From contig NZ_JAPWIJ010000005.1 of the NCBI RefSeq assembly GCF_027270735.1, positions 62,001-126,000 on the forward strand: 64,000 nt of DNA, read 5' to 3'. Every line of letters begins with the position of its first letter. Positions within the stretch are counted from its first letter, which is position 1. Of the stretch, positions 42,704-51,003 are shown one piece after another. The DNA is from Rhodococcus ruber (GTDB lineage: Bacteria; Actinomycetota; Actinomycetes; Mycobacteriales; Mycobacteriaceae). The translations under genes were made by a program, and so were the position numbers. The notes beneath the pieces are model-generated. The model worked only from the letters and a program-made list of their open reading frames with translations. It was not told where the DNA came from and ran no database searches.

Positions 42704-43903
42704 TCAGAGTCCGATGGTCGGATCGTAGTTGCCGAGCAGCTGGCGGCCGTAGGCCTCGCGACCGATCTCGGGAGTGACCAGCGCGTGGCGGGCTGCGGTC
42801 TCACTGTCGCGCCAGATCCGTCCGAGTACGTTGACGTCGGCGAAAGAGCCGGCACCGTTCGCGGTGAGTAGGTAGTCGATCTCTTCCTTGACCAATTCGG
42901 CCACCACACCGGTGTCGTTACGAATACGCGCCAGGATCTCCGGATTCGGTAGCTCGCCCTTCTCTGCAGCACCGTCGATGTCCGAGGCCATGGCGTCGAT
43001 CAGCAGTTCCGCGAGGCGCAGCTTGGTGGCCGCCCGTGCCACACCGAGCTGATGCGTCGGCGAGTCCTTGGCCTGGCCGTACGCGGTGTACGCGACCGGC
43101 TTCTTCGGCAGCTTCTCGCGGGTCAGCTCGAGTGCGTGACGGCCGAGACCGATCTGCGGTGCTACGAGGATGCCTGCCGCGACGGCATTGAACGGCATCG
43201 AGGCGACGTGGTCGTCGGTGAACGGTGAACGGAACGTCGAAGCGAACATGTCGGCGACCGGCTGCACACGGTATTCGGGGACGAAGTGATCGTTCACCAC
43301 GATGGTGTCACTGCCGGTGCCTTGCATGCCTGCCACGTACCAGGTCGGCTCGATCGTAAATGCCTCCGCGGGTACGAGTGCCATACCGGGAGCGCCACCC
43401 TCGAGGGTGATGGTGAGGCTGGCCCACTGAGCAGCGAACGAACCGGAGGCGTACGGCCAGCGCCCGCTCACCAGGTAGCCGCCCTCGACCTTCTCGCTCT
43501 TGTCGCCGGGAGAGAAAATTCCGCAGATTCGCGCACCGGGATTCGCGCCGAAAACGTCTTCCTGCGCCTGCGTGGTGTTCGTGCTGCCGTACGCCGTCGC
43601 GAGCAGTGTCAGCGCCGTGACCCAGCCGGTCGAACCGTCACCGCGAGCGATCTCGGCGACGACGTCGCAGGCCGTCTTGAACGACGTGCCGTGACCGCCG
43701 AGGCGCTTGGGCAACATCACGTGGAACAGCCCGGCCGCGGCGATGGCATCGATGACCTCGGGCGAAGTCTTCCGGTTCTTGGTCCCGTCTGCGGCATGCT
43801 CACGGATGAGCGGGATCAGTGCGGTGGCGCGAGCCACCAGGTCTGCGTCGGACACCTCGATGACGTCGAGGTCGGCGATTTCGGTACTGGCGAGCTGGGT
43901 CAT
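42704..43903 (-). CDS. Flavin-dependent monooxygenase, acyl-CoA-dehydrogenase fold (HsaA-like)
   Basis: 399 residues. The sequence follows the acyl-CoA-dehydrogenase fold used by two-component oxygenases: LFHVMLPKRLGGHGTSFKTA, ARGDGSTGWVTALTLLATAY, GGYLVSGRWPYASGSFAAQW and a C-terminal helical domain ending EIGREAYGRQLLGNYDP. Relatives hydroxylate phenols or sulfur/nitrogen heterocycles with reduced flavin. The reductase gene follows at one base. It is the first gene of the operon that ends at 41880. The substrate is unknown, but the LigB-type ring-cleavage gene upstream suggests that hydroxylation prepares a catechol. Confidence 0.85.
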   Translation of the reverse strand: MTQLASTEIADLDVIEVSDADLVARATALIPLIREHAADGTKNRKTSPEVIDAIAAAGLFHVMLPKRLGGHGTSFKTACDVVAEIARGDGSTGWVTALTLLATAYGSTNTTQAQEDVFGANPGARICGIFSPGDKSEKVEGGYLVSGRWPYASGSFAAQWASLTITLEGGAPGMALVPAEAFTIEPTWYVAGMQGTGSDTIVVNDHFVPEYRVQPVADMFASTFRSPFTDDHVASMPFNAVAAGILVAPQIGLGRHALELTREKLPKKPVAYTAYGQAKDSPTHQLGVARAATKLRLAELLIDAMASDIDGAAEKGELPNPEILARIRNDTGVVAELVKEEIDYLLTANGAGSFADVNVLGRIWRDSETAARHALVTPEIGREAYGRQLLGNYDPTIGL

Positions 43904-44051
43904 GGCGGGGTCTCTTCCTTCTGAGAGGACGGATCTTCGGGGCTGGTGACCCCGATCACGTCTGGCTACTCAAGGATGTGACGCAGTGCGCACAGCCGCA
44001 AGGACACAAAATTCGGAGATCCCATACGCCGAACACATCGAAGCTGGTCGG

Positions 44052-44930
44052 TCACAACAACTGCAGCGAACGAGTGGAATTTCCGAGGACGAACCGGTCG
44101 ATCACCGAGGTGGCCGACTCCGGATCGTCGGCCGCCCCGATAGCCAGCAGGAGCGGCACGAAGTGGTCCGACGTGGGGTGCGCAATCCGAACTCCCGGTG
44201 CCTTCCGGCGAAAATCCAGAAGCGAGTCGATGTCACCACGACTGACGGCGTCGGCGGCCCACTCGTCGAACGCCGCTGCGTGGGCGACGAGTTCCGGCTG
44301 CCGCATCACCGCAAAGCTATGGGTCATGAAGCCGGACCCGATCAACAGAATCCCCTCGTCCCGCAACGGTCGCAGACGGGTACCCAATCGCAGTAGCGCC
44401 TCCGGCTCGAGACTCGGCATGGAAAGCTGAACCACTGGGACGTCGGCGGCCGGGTACATAGCCATGAGCGGAACAAATGCGCCATGATCGAGCCCTCGTT
44501 CGGTGGATCGATGGACCTCACCGGTGGCCCCGAGCAGACTCGCGAGCCGTCGTGCGAGATCGGTGGCGTCCGGGGTGTCGTACTTCAGCGTGTAGTAGCG
44601 GGGGTGAAAACCGCCGAAGTCGTACAGGAGCGGAGTTCCCGCCGCGCTGCCCGACATCGCAGCCGGTGCATTTTCCCAATGGGCAGACACGATCACAATT
44701 GCCCTCGGCCTGGGCAAGGAACGGCCCCAGCGATGGAGGTCGTCGAGCCAGATCGGGTCGTCGAGGGTCGGCGGAGCGCCGTGACTGACGAACAATGCAG
44801 GCATCGGCCCGTCGCCCGGGCTCCACTCCGGCGTCGTCTGCGCGACGGGAAGGACGCGGGCCAACAGGTCGTCGTAGGCTCCGGCGGGGATATGCCCGGC
44901 TGCCGATCCGATGGTCATCTTCCTTGTCAC
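44052..44930 (-). CDS. LigB/DODA-type extradiol ring-cleavage dioxygenase
   Basis: 292 residues from GTG at 44930 (GTGA overlap with the reductase gene); an ATG four codons later is possible. Class III extradiol marks are ALFVSHGAPPTLDDPI (metal His), RAIVIVSAHWENAPAAM (second His), RGLDHGAFVPLMAMYPAADV (acid/base His) and LIGSGFMTHSF. The N-terminal ~45 residues extend beyond the usual DODA start. It would open a catechol ring using Fe(II) and oxygen. The 148-base gap before 43903 could contain a separate promoter for the oxygenase operon. Confidence 0.87.
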   Translation of the reverse strand: MTRKMTIGSAAGHIPAGAYDDLLARVLPVAQTTPEWSPGDGPMPALFVSHGAPPTLDDPIWLDDLHRWGRSLPRPRAIVIVSAHWENAPAAMSGSAAGTPLLYDFGGFHPRYYTLKYDTPDATDLARRLASLLGATGEVHRSTERGLDHGAFVPLMAMYPAADVPVVQLSMPSLEPEALLRLGTRLRPLRDEGILLIGSGFMTHSFAVMRQPELVAHAAAFDEWAADAVSRGDIDSLLDFRRKAPGVRIAHPTSDHFVPLLLAIGAADDPESATSVIDRFVLGNSTRSLQLL

Positions 44931-45499
44931 TTCGCGACGGAGAAGCCGCCGGTGAAGGCAATCTTCTCTCCGACGGCGAGCTGCAACTGAAGGTATCCGA
45001 TTGCTTCGAGTTCGCGTGCGGCGGTCAGCGCACCGACATCGATCGCCTGCGCTCCACCCGCTGCAATAGCCTGCACCACAGCATCTTTGGCGTGGACATC
45101 GTCACCCGCAACAAGCACTGTCGTGGCGTTCGCACCGACAGACCCACTGGCAAGAGTAGCCGCGAAAGTGGTGTTGAAAGCCTTGACCACCGACGTGTCA
45201 GGAAGCTGTTCAGCGAGCTGGGCCGCAGCCGAGCTGTCGGCTGGAACGGCCAGGCGGAAGGTCTCGAAGTCGATCGGGTTGCTGATGTCGACCAGGATCT
45301 TGCCTGCGAATTTCTCGCTGTACGCGGAAATGATGTCACCGAATGCCGAGTAGGGCGCCGCAAGCACGACGATCTCGCCGTCCACCTCGGTGGGGGCGGT
45401 GTGGGAATCGATCTGCTGGACATCGATGCCACCGGCCGTGAAGATTGCCGCGATGGCTTTGCCCATGTTGCCGTTGCCAAAAATCGTTGCAGTAGTCAT
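44927..45499 (-). CDS. NADP-binding F420-/NADPH-dependent oxidoreductase-like protein
   Basis: 190 residues from ATG at 45499. The N-terminus is a Rossmann fold of the F420:NADP oxidoreductase/coenzyme-F420-dependent reductase family (TTATIFGNGNMGKAIAAIFT), then VVLAAPYSAFGDIISAYSEK, ILVDISNPIDFETF, VVKAFNTTFAATLASG and TVLVAGDDVHAKDAVVQAIA. Family members transfer hydride between NADPH and F420 or reduce other substrates. It is divergent from the MarR gene at 45609, with two palindromic repeats in the gap, so it is almost certainly MarR-regulated. Confidence 0.82.
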   Translation of the reverse strand: MTTATIFGNGNMGKAIAAIFTAGGIDVQQIDSHTAPTEVDGEIVVLAAPYSAFGDIISAYSEKFAGKILVDISNPIDFETFRLAVPADSSAAAQLAEQLPDTSVVKAFNTTFAATLASGSVGANATTVLVAGDDVHAKDAVVQAIAAGGAQAIDVGALTAARELEAIGYLQLQLAVGEKIAFTGGFSVAK

Positions 45500-45535
45500 A
45501 GTTTCGTCTCCCAGTTCGGATGGCCTCCACGAATT

Positions 45536-45589
45536 AACTTTCCGCGGCAAGTGAAATCTTGCTCCTCGAAACTTTCCGTGTCAAGTGAA
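45536..45589. promoter_or_regulatory. Two tandem palindromic operators between divergent MarR and reductase genes
   Basis: Two copies of a 20-base block lie 34 bases apart: 45536-45555 containing ACTTTCCGCGGCAAGT and 45570-45589 containing ACTTTCCGTGTCAAGT. Each is an imperfect 16-bp palindrome (ACTT...AAGT). The position between two divergent genes and the size fit MarR-dimer sites controlling both promoters. Confidence 0.75.
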
Positions 45590-45608
45590 TTCCCGCTAAG
45601 CTCGCCGG

Positions 45609-46097
45609 ATGACGAAGGATGGAACTCGCTGGCTCGACGAGAACGAGGCGGCCGCCTGGATGCCCCTGATGTCCACCATCATGTGGCTACCTGTCGCGCT
45701 CGACACGCAGCTTCGTCGGGACGCCGGAATCACACATATCGAATACGGCGTGCTGTCCAGCCTGTCCACGGCGGCCGAACGAACGATGCGCCTGCGCGAA
45801 CTGGCGCGAATCGCCAACAGCACATTGTCCCGCCTGTCGAAGGTCGTCGACCGACTCGCCGATAGGGGGTGGGTGGAGCGCAGGCCTGACCCCGAGGACG
45901 GCCGCAGCACCTTGGCAACCTTGACTGACCAGGGGTGGCAAAAGGTGCGCGACACTGCGCCAGGGCACGTGGAACGAGTGCGCGAATTGGTGTTCGACCG
46001 ACTCACCGGCACCGAAGTGGCACAACTGGGGGCAATCGCGTCGACGCTCGCGTCTGCCGTCGGAGTGGACGGAGCGTGCGCCGACAAAGGACGCTGA
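45609..46097 (+). CDS. MarR-family transcriptional regulator
   Basis: 162 residues. The winged helix is clear: GITHIEYGVLSSLSTAAERT, LRELARIANSTLSRLSKVVD (recognition), RLADRGWVERRPDPEDGRST (wing). The N-terminal WLPVALDTQLRRDAG helix is for dimerisation, and the C-terminal helices include RELVFDRLTGTEVAQLGAIA. It is divergent from the LigB-operon reductase gene, and two palindromic repeats lie in the gap. It probably represses the 45499-41880 genes until an aromatic ligand binds. Confidence 0.9.
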   Translation: MTKDGTRWLDENEAAAWMPLMSTIMWLPVALDTQLRRDAGITHIEYGVLSSLSTAAERTMRLRELARIANSTLSRLSKVVDRLADRGWVERRPDPEDGRSTLATLTDQGWQKVRDTAPGHVERVRELVFDRLTGTEVAQLGAIASTLASAVGVDGACADKGR

Positions 46098-46253
46098 CGC
46101 CGCCACCTGCAGTAATGCTCCGTGCGTATGACGTGCCTCACGATCTTGGCTGTGGACCTCCCCGCCCGACGGTGGTCGGATGTAGCCCACGTCACAAACA
46201 GTGGACGCGGCAGCGGTCGGACGCAATTCCACCGCCCACCACAAGGAGCACAC

Positions 46254-47195
46254 ATGAGTCGAATCATCATCAGCGGGGCGTCGGGCGATCTTGGACGCCG
46301 AGTCACGGGCCTTCTCCTCGCAGCCGACCCGGACCGAGAGCTGATCCTTACGACACGGACGCCGGAGAAGCTGGCTCACCTGAAGTCGGACACGATCCAG
46401 ATCAGACACAGCGACTACCAATATCCGAACACCGTCCGAGACGCCTACGAGGGCGGTGACATCCTCTTTCTCATCAGCGGACTCAACCTCGGTCGCCGAG
46501 TGTCCGAGCACCGCGGCGCGATCGAAGCAGCGCTCCATGCAGGCGTCGGCCACGTCGTCTATACCTCGGTGGGAGGAGTGCAACCAGGCAACCCGGCGCT
46601 GTCTGCGATCGACCATTGCCAGACCGAAGCCGACATGCGTGAATCGGGTTTGAAGTACACCTTCCTGCGCAATCACCTGTACGCCGAGATCGTGAGCAAT
46701 ATTCTGGTTGCTCCGGCCGTCCCAGGCGGGGTCCTCTCGCAAGCGACCGGTGACGGGTACTTCGCGCCGGTTGCGAAGGACGACGTCGCCCGTTGCGCCG
46801 CAGCGTGTCTCATGGCACCGGATCTTCACACCGGACGCGTGTACGAGATCACCGGCCCAGAACTCCTGAACTTCTATCAGATCGCTGCCATGGCATCGGA
46901 GATTCACGCGGCACCCCTCGAGTACCGACCGGTCACCGAGCACCAGCGCCTCGAATTCTTCGACGCCGTCGGCATCCCTCGTACCTACGATCCCAACATG
47001 CCGCCAAGCCCGGACGGCCACCTGTGGGCGAGCGACGAATTGGTTTCAGCCGAAGTTGGCTTGGCAGAGGGCTTTCAGGCCTTGATGAGCCAACACGTCA
47101 AGCAGATCACCGGGCGTGACCCCGAGCCCCTGCGCTCTGTGATGGACCGCGTTCGCGAAGTGCGCTACGACAAGATCGACGCGACCGTCGCGTGA
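46254..47195 (+). CDS. NmrA-like NAD(P)-binding protein, paralogue 1
   Basis: 313 residues from ATG at 46254 with AAGGAG eight bases upstream. The Rossmann motif IIISGASGDLGRRVTGLLLA and the NmrA/quinone-oxidoreductase-like segments LILTTRTPEKLAHL, DAYEGGDILFLISGLNLGRR and AGVGHVVYTSVGGVQPGNPA are clear. The C-terminal part contains FFDAVGIPRTYDPNMPPSPD. It is closely similar over its full length to the protein at 51004-51939. Such proteins act as NADP(H) sensors or quinone/carbonyl reductases. The substrate is unknown. Confidence 0.83.
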   Translation: MSRIIISGASGDLGRRVTGLLLAADPDRELILTTRTPEKLAHLKSDTIQIRHSDYQYPNTVRDAYEGGDILFLISGLNLGRRVSEHRGAIEAALHAGVGHVVYTSVGGVQPGNPALSAIDHCQTEADMRESGLKYTFLRNHLYAEIVSNILVAPAVPGGVLSQATGDGYFAPVAKDDVARCAAACLMAPDLHTGRVYEITGPELLNFYQIAAMASEIHAAPLEYRPVTEHQRLEFFDAVGIPRTYDPNMPPSPDGHLWASDELVSAEVGLAEGFQALMSQHVKQITGRDPEPLRSVMDRVREVRYDKIDATVA

Positions 47196-47222
47196 CCTCG
47201 GGTCGGAGGCGGCCTCGCGGGG

Positions 47223-47239
47223 AACGCGATTTTCGCGTT
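47223..47239. terminator. Short hairpin between the NmrA-like gene and the transporter
   Basis: AACGCGA, three T residues, TCGCGTT: a 7-bp perfect stem 27 bases after the NmrA-like stop. It could weakly terminate or separate the two genes. Confidence 0.4.
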
Positions 47240-47332
47240 GCCGCTTCCGGCACCATGCGCAACACCAGACAGTTGCGCCGTTCACCCCATGCCTGACCAA
47301 GGCGTCGAATACCCAGTGATGGAGCTGAGGAT

Positions 47333-48694
47333 ATGAGCATCCCCGTCGAGCCGAGCGCGACCGAGCAGTCGCCCCGTGCGGAGTCACCCGTCGCCGATGG
47401 CCACCTACGAAAGAAGCAGATTCGACGGGTGGTGTTCTCGAGTTATTTGGGTAGCACCATCGAGTACTACGACTTTCTGCTGTACGCGACGGCAGCGGCG
47501 ATCGTGTTCGCGCCGGTCTTCTTCTCGGACCTATCGGCGGTAGCGGGCACCATCGCGTCACTGGGAACTTTTGCGGCCGGGTATCTCGCTCGCCCGTTGG
47601 GCGGAGTGATTTTCGGGCACTTCGGAGATCGCTACGGTCGCAAGTCGATGCTGCTCGTGTCGATGTCGGTGATGGGCGCGGCATCGTTCCTGATCGGGCT
47701 GGTACCGCCTGCGTCCATGATCGGTTCATGGGGCGCAATCATTCTGGTCATACTGCGGGTAGGGCAGGGCATCGCCATCGGGGGCGAATGGGGCGGTGCC
47801 ACACTCATGTCACTCGAGCACTCGGACAACCGTGGGCGCGGATTCGCCGCAGCGTTCACCAATGCGGGAGCCCCGACAGGTTCGTTGCTGGGCACGATCG
47901 CTCTTGCCGTGGTGGCACTGCTGCCCGAAGAGCAATTCCTCTCGTGGGGATGGCGAATCCCGTTCTTGCTTTCCGCAGTTCTGTTGGCGCTCGGGCTGTT
48001 CATCAGAAGCCGAGTAGCGGAGAGCCCGGTGTTCGAGGAGGCACTCGCCATTCGGGACGTGACCGAGGCCTCGGCAGCTCCCCTCATGCAGGTACTGCGT
48101 CGGCCGAAGAACGTGATCCTGGTGGCCGGCGGGTGCATGGCCGGCGTCGCGATTCAGATCATGTTCGCTACCTTCGGAATCGGCTATGCAACCAAGTCCG
48201 GTGTAGCACGCTCCGACGTCCTCATCGGATTCGCGATCTGCCAATTCCTCGCTATCTTCGCCCTGCTCGGCTTTGCTCGACTGTCGGACCGCGTCGGCCG
48301 CCGGCCGGTGATGCTCGCCGGCTTGGCCGGGTTCGCAGTATGCGTCTTCCCGATTCTTTCCATGCTCGCCTCCGGTGACGCCGTACTCGTGGGCATCGCG
48401 TTCGTGTTGGGCTTCAGCGTGTTTCAGTCGGCTACCTTCGGACCGATGGCCGCGTACATAGCCGAACAGTTCGGCACATCCGCCCGTTACACCGGCGCTT
48501 CACTCGGCTACCAAGCGGCCACCCTCCTCGGGGCAGGCTTCACCCCGGTGATCCTCGTGTCACTTCAGGCGGCCGCAGGGGGAAGCGTTCACCTGGTGGC
48601 GGGGTTCATGATTGCGCTCGCCGTGGTCAGCGCCGTCTTCATTGCCTTCACCACCGAAAGCAAAGATCGAGACCTCGCTACCTACCAGCACTGA
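47333..48694 (+). CDS. MHS-family MFS transporter for organic/aromatic acids
   Basis: 453 residues, about 12 hydrophobic segments. The metabolite:H+ symporter signature is SSYLGSTIEYYDFLLYATAA in helix 1, GGVIFGHFGDRYGRKSMLLV in the 2-3 loop and GQGIAIGGEWGGATLMSLEH after helix 4. Family members take up shikimate, alpha-ketoglutarate, proline or benzoates with protons. Neighbours (NmrA-like, OYE-like, HxlR) suggest an enone or quinone-type substrate; not proven. GAGG lies a few bases upstream of the ATG. Confidence 0.9.
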   Translation: MSIPVEPSATEQSPRAESPVADGHLRKKQIRRVVFSSYLGSTIEYYDFLLYATAAAIVFAPVFFSDLSAVAGTIASLGTFAAGYLARPLGGVIFGHFGDRYGRKSMLLVSMSVMGAASFLIGLVPPASMIGSWGAIILVILRVGQGIAIGGEWGGATLMSLEHSDNRGRGFAAAFTNAGAPTGSLLGTIALAVVALLPEEQFLSWGWRIPFLLSAVLLALGLFIRSRVAESPVFEEALAIRDVTEASAAPLMQVLRRPKNVILVAGGCMAGVAIQIMFATFGIGYATKSGVARSDVLIGFAICQFLAIFALLGFARLSDRVGRRPVMLAGLAGFAVCVFPILSMLASGDAVLVGIAFVLGFSVFQSATFGPMAAYIAEQFGTSARYTGASLGYQAATLLGAGFTPVILVSLQAAAGGSVHLVAGFMIALAVVSAVFIAFTTESKDRDLATYQH

Positions 48695-48813
48695 GTCGAG
48701 ATCGAACCTACCCTCCCCACGCTGTAACTCAGCGAGACAGTTCGGGCCGTGATCGGTGGATAACGTTGCCCAATACACCGCACCTTTATCCGCCGTTCAC
48801 GGAAACCTTTGGG

Positions 48814-49356
48814 TCAGTTCGCGTCCGCGCGATCGATGGCACTACCGTCGAACAGTACCCGTGCACGGTCGATCTCACTGGAGTGCTCGAAACCCCAGCC
48901 GATCAGATTCATGACGAGGTCGGACAGTTCACAGCCCAGGGGGGTCAGGGTGTACTCGACATGCCTTCGGACGTCCGCGACCACCGTTCGCGTGTACATA
49001 CCGTCCCGTTCTAGCATCCGGAGATTGTGGGTAAGCACTTTCTGCGACATCGGGTGAGAGGGATCCAGCGTTGCCAGCAGTCGTCGCATGGCAGACGGAC
49101 GCAGGGGGCCGACGCGCGAGATGACCAAAAGCCAATTGCGCCAATAGTTTCCGACGTGGCCGACCACGCCGACAACCGGCGCAGTCCTGTCCCTGTCGAA
49201 TTCGGTGAGCGCGGACGCCAGGTTCCGGAAAAGCTCCTCGGACTCGACGGAGGCGGCCTCGACACCACTCAGAATGCGTCCGATATCGAACATGATCAGA
49301 TCCACCGGCGACGGATCGGCCGGCGAATGAGTGGTGATCGTGTGCTCGGCCTCCAT
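48814..49356 (-). CDS. HxlR-like winged-helix regulator
   Basis: 180 residues, longer than most HxlR proteins. The conserved part is in the C-terminal two thirds: NYWRNWLLVISRVGPLRPSA (in place of WxxLIL), TLDPSHPMSQKVLTHNLRML, ERDGMYTRTVVADVRRHVEY and TLTPLGCELSDLVMNLIGWG. The N-terminal ~60 residues are helical and unassigned. It lies downstream of the OYE-like gene on the same strand, separated by 179 bases that include a 16-bp palindrome. It probably regulates the OYE/NmrA divergent pair. Confidence 0.78.
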   Translation of the reverse strand: MEAEHTITTHSPADPSPVDLIMFDIGRILSGVEAASVESEELFRNLASALTEFDRDRTAPVVGVVGHVGNYWRNWLLVISRVGPLRPSAMRRLLATLDPSHPMSQKVLTHNLRMLERDGMYTRTVVADVRRHVEYTLTPLGCELSDLVMNLIGWGFEHSSEIDRARVLFDGSAIDRADAN

Positions 49357-49481
49357 GTCGCTATCCTTCCCTACCTGTATCCGTCTCCAGCGCTTCGTAT
49401 TTCGCAGCTCGATATTGCGCGAACACTACTCCAACGAACGAGAACGGCGTGGCTCTTTCGAGCGCGACCGATGGGCCGCCT

Positions 49482-49497
49482 GGAGGGTCGACCCTCC
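49482..49497. promoter_or_regulatory. 16-bp perfect palindrome between OYE and HxlR genes
   Basis: GGAGGGTCGACCCTCC lies 38 bases after the OYE-like stop and upstream of the HxlR-like gene. It could be the terminator of the former or an operator for the latter; it has no T-run. Confidence 0.45.
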
Positions 49498-49535
49498 CGT
49501 AGATTGGAGAGGTCACGAGATCACCTGCTTGGATC

Positions 49536-50750
49536 TCAGTCCCCCTTGCGGGATTGATCGACCAGTTGGCCTTCGTGCGAGTAGCTTTCGTAGGCTTCGG
49601 CAAGATCGCGATACTTCTTGAAGTCGCGAAGATTCTCGTAGTCTCCGCGCCTGACGCGGTCGACGAAGTCTGGATTGGAAATCTGTGCGCGACCGACCCC
49701 GATCATGTCGAAGTCACCTGCGTCCAGGCCTTGGCGTACTCGTACGACGTCGTCCTCGACCTGTAGCACGGGTTCCTTGTCGTCGAAGACATCGCTGGCC
49801 AAGTCGGTGGAGAGCCCCACGCTGCCGATTGTCATGACCGGCAGGTCGGTCATCGTCTTGACCCAGGATGCGACGCTTCGCCGCGGGTCGAGTAATGGCC
49901 ATCCGGGTGCGTCGAATCGTCGCGCCGATATGTGGAAGACGTTGGCTCCGGCCTGCTCCAGACGAGTAAGGAACGGTCCCAGATCATCCGGGTGCTGCGC
50001 AATCCTGGCACCGTAATCCACTTCCTTCCACTGTGAGAAGCGCACCGAAATGATGAAGTCCGGCCCGGTAGCCGCACGAATTGCGCTGATGATCTCGGCA
50101 GGGAAGGAAGCGCGCTCGACGAGTGTTCCGCCGCCGTATTCGTCACTGCGGAGGTTCGTTTCGTGCCACAGGAACAGGTCGAGAAGGTAGCCGTGCGCAC
50201 AGTGCAATTCGATCCCGTGAGCACCGAGCCCCTTGGCGATGACAGCGCTGTCCACGTACGCGTTCTTGGTGTCCTGCAGGTCCTGCGTTGTCATGGCCAC
50301 ACCGTTCGGCCGTCCCTCTTGAATGAGTCCCGAAGGGCTCCAAGCAGGGTGGTCCGGGTAAGGATTCTCGATACCATCGACGACGAGACGAAGGGCTCCG
50401 GGGTGCCACAGTTGCATCAGTAGAACCACATCGCCAGTATCGAGCACCTCTCGAACTACGTGTCCCCACTCATCGGCGGTCTCTTTCCCCAGAATACTGA
50501 ACGCGGGCTGCCAATAACTGGCCGGATGCTCAGGTGCCGCCCCCTCCGTGATGATGACTCCGGGGCCGTTGTCCGCAGTGTTGCGCAGGGTCTTCGCCAT
50601 ACCGACGGTCGGCTTGTAACCGCGAGAGCCTCGTTGCATCGCCGGCAGGAAGAACCTGTTGCGAACCGGAGTCTTGTTCAGCACCAGTGGTGAGAAGAGC
50701 GCGTCGGCGGTGGGGCGGTTCCCATCGAATAGAGTCGAATTTGGTTGCAT
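49536..50750 (-). CDS. Old-yellow-enzyme-family NADH:flavin oxidoreductase
   Basis: 404 residues from ATG at 50750 (MQPNSTLFDGNRPTADALFS). The FMN-binding barrel of OYE-type enzymes is visible: LVLNKTPVRNRFFLPAMQRG, VIITEGAAPEHPASYW, LLMQLWHPGALRL, GIELHCAHGYLLDLFLWHET (HxxH/N substrate-binding pair), LRSDEYGGGTLVERASFPAE and DFDMIGVGRAQISNPDFVDR. It reduces activated C=C bonds or oxidises related compounds. The N-terminal ~25 residues are extra. It is divergent from the NmrA-like gene at 51004. Confidence 0.87.
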   Translation of the reverse strand: MQPNSTLFDGNRPTADALFSPLVLNKTPVRNRFFLPAMQRGSRGYKPTVGMAKTLRNTADNGPGVIITEGAAPEHPASYWQPAFSILGKETADEWGHVVREVLDTGDVVLLMQLWHPGALRLVVDGIENPYPDHPAWSPSGLIQEGRPNGVAMTTQDLQDTKNAYVDSAVIAKGLGAHGIELHCAHGYLLDLFLWHETNLRSDEYGGGTLVERASFPAEIISAIRAATGPDFIISVRFSQWKEVDYGARIAQHPDDLGPFLTRLEQAGANVFHISARRFDAPGWPLLDPRRSVASWVKTMTDLPVMTIGSVGLSTDLASDVFDDKEPVLQVEDDVVRVRQGLDAGDFDMIGVGRAQISNPDFVDRVRRGDYENLRDFKKYRDLAEAYESYSHEGQLVDQSRKGD

Positions 50751-50818
50751 GTGAGTGCCTTTCGGTAGCGAGAGTGATCGCACATCACGTTACGTCCGTC
50801 ACATTTATCTTGACAATT

Positions 50819-50836
50819 GGGAACCTTTTAGTTCCC
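50819..50836. promoter_or_regulatory. Inverted repeat in the OYE / NmrA divergent promoter
   Basis: GGGAAC-CTTTTA-GTTCCC, a perfect 6-bp inverted repeat with six-base spacer, lies between the divergent genes, with TTGACA at 50810-50815 next to it. A fitting operator for the nearby HxlR-like regulator. Confidence 0.55.
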
Positions 50837-51003
50837 GGTTTCTTCGTCTGAGTGGCGTCATAGCTGTCACCCGACGCCGAATTCAGCCGTGTCGCTCATG
50901 CGTTTCACACATGGCAACCGGCAATTACCTGGTGTTGTCCATCTCACACTGCCCGTCCAGGATAGTCAGGACTACAGCTCATCGATTCCATGGAGGTAAT
51001 TTC

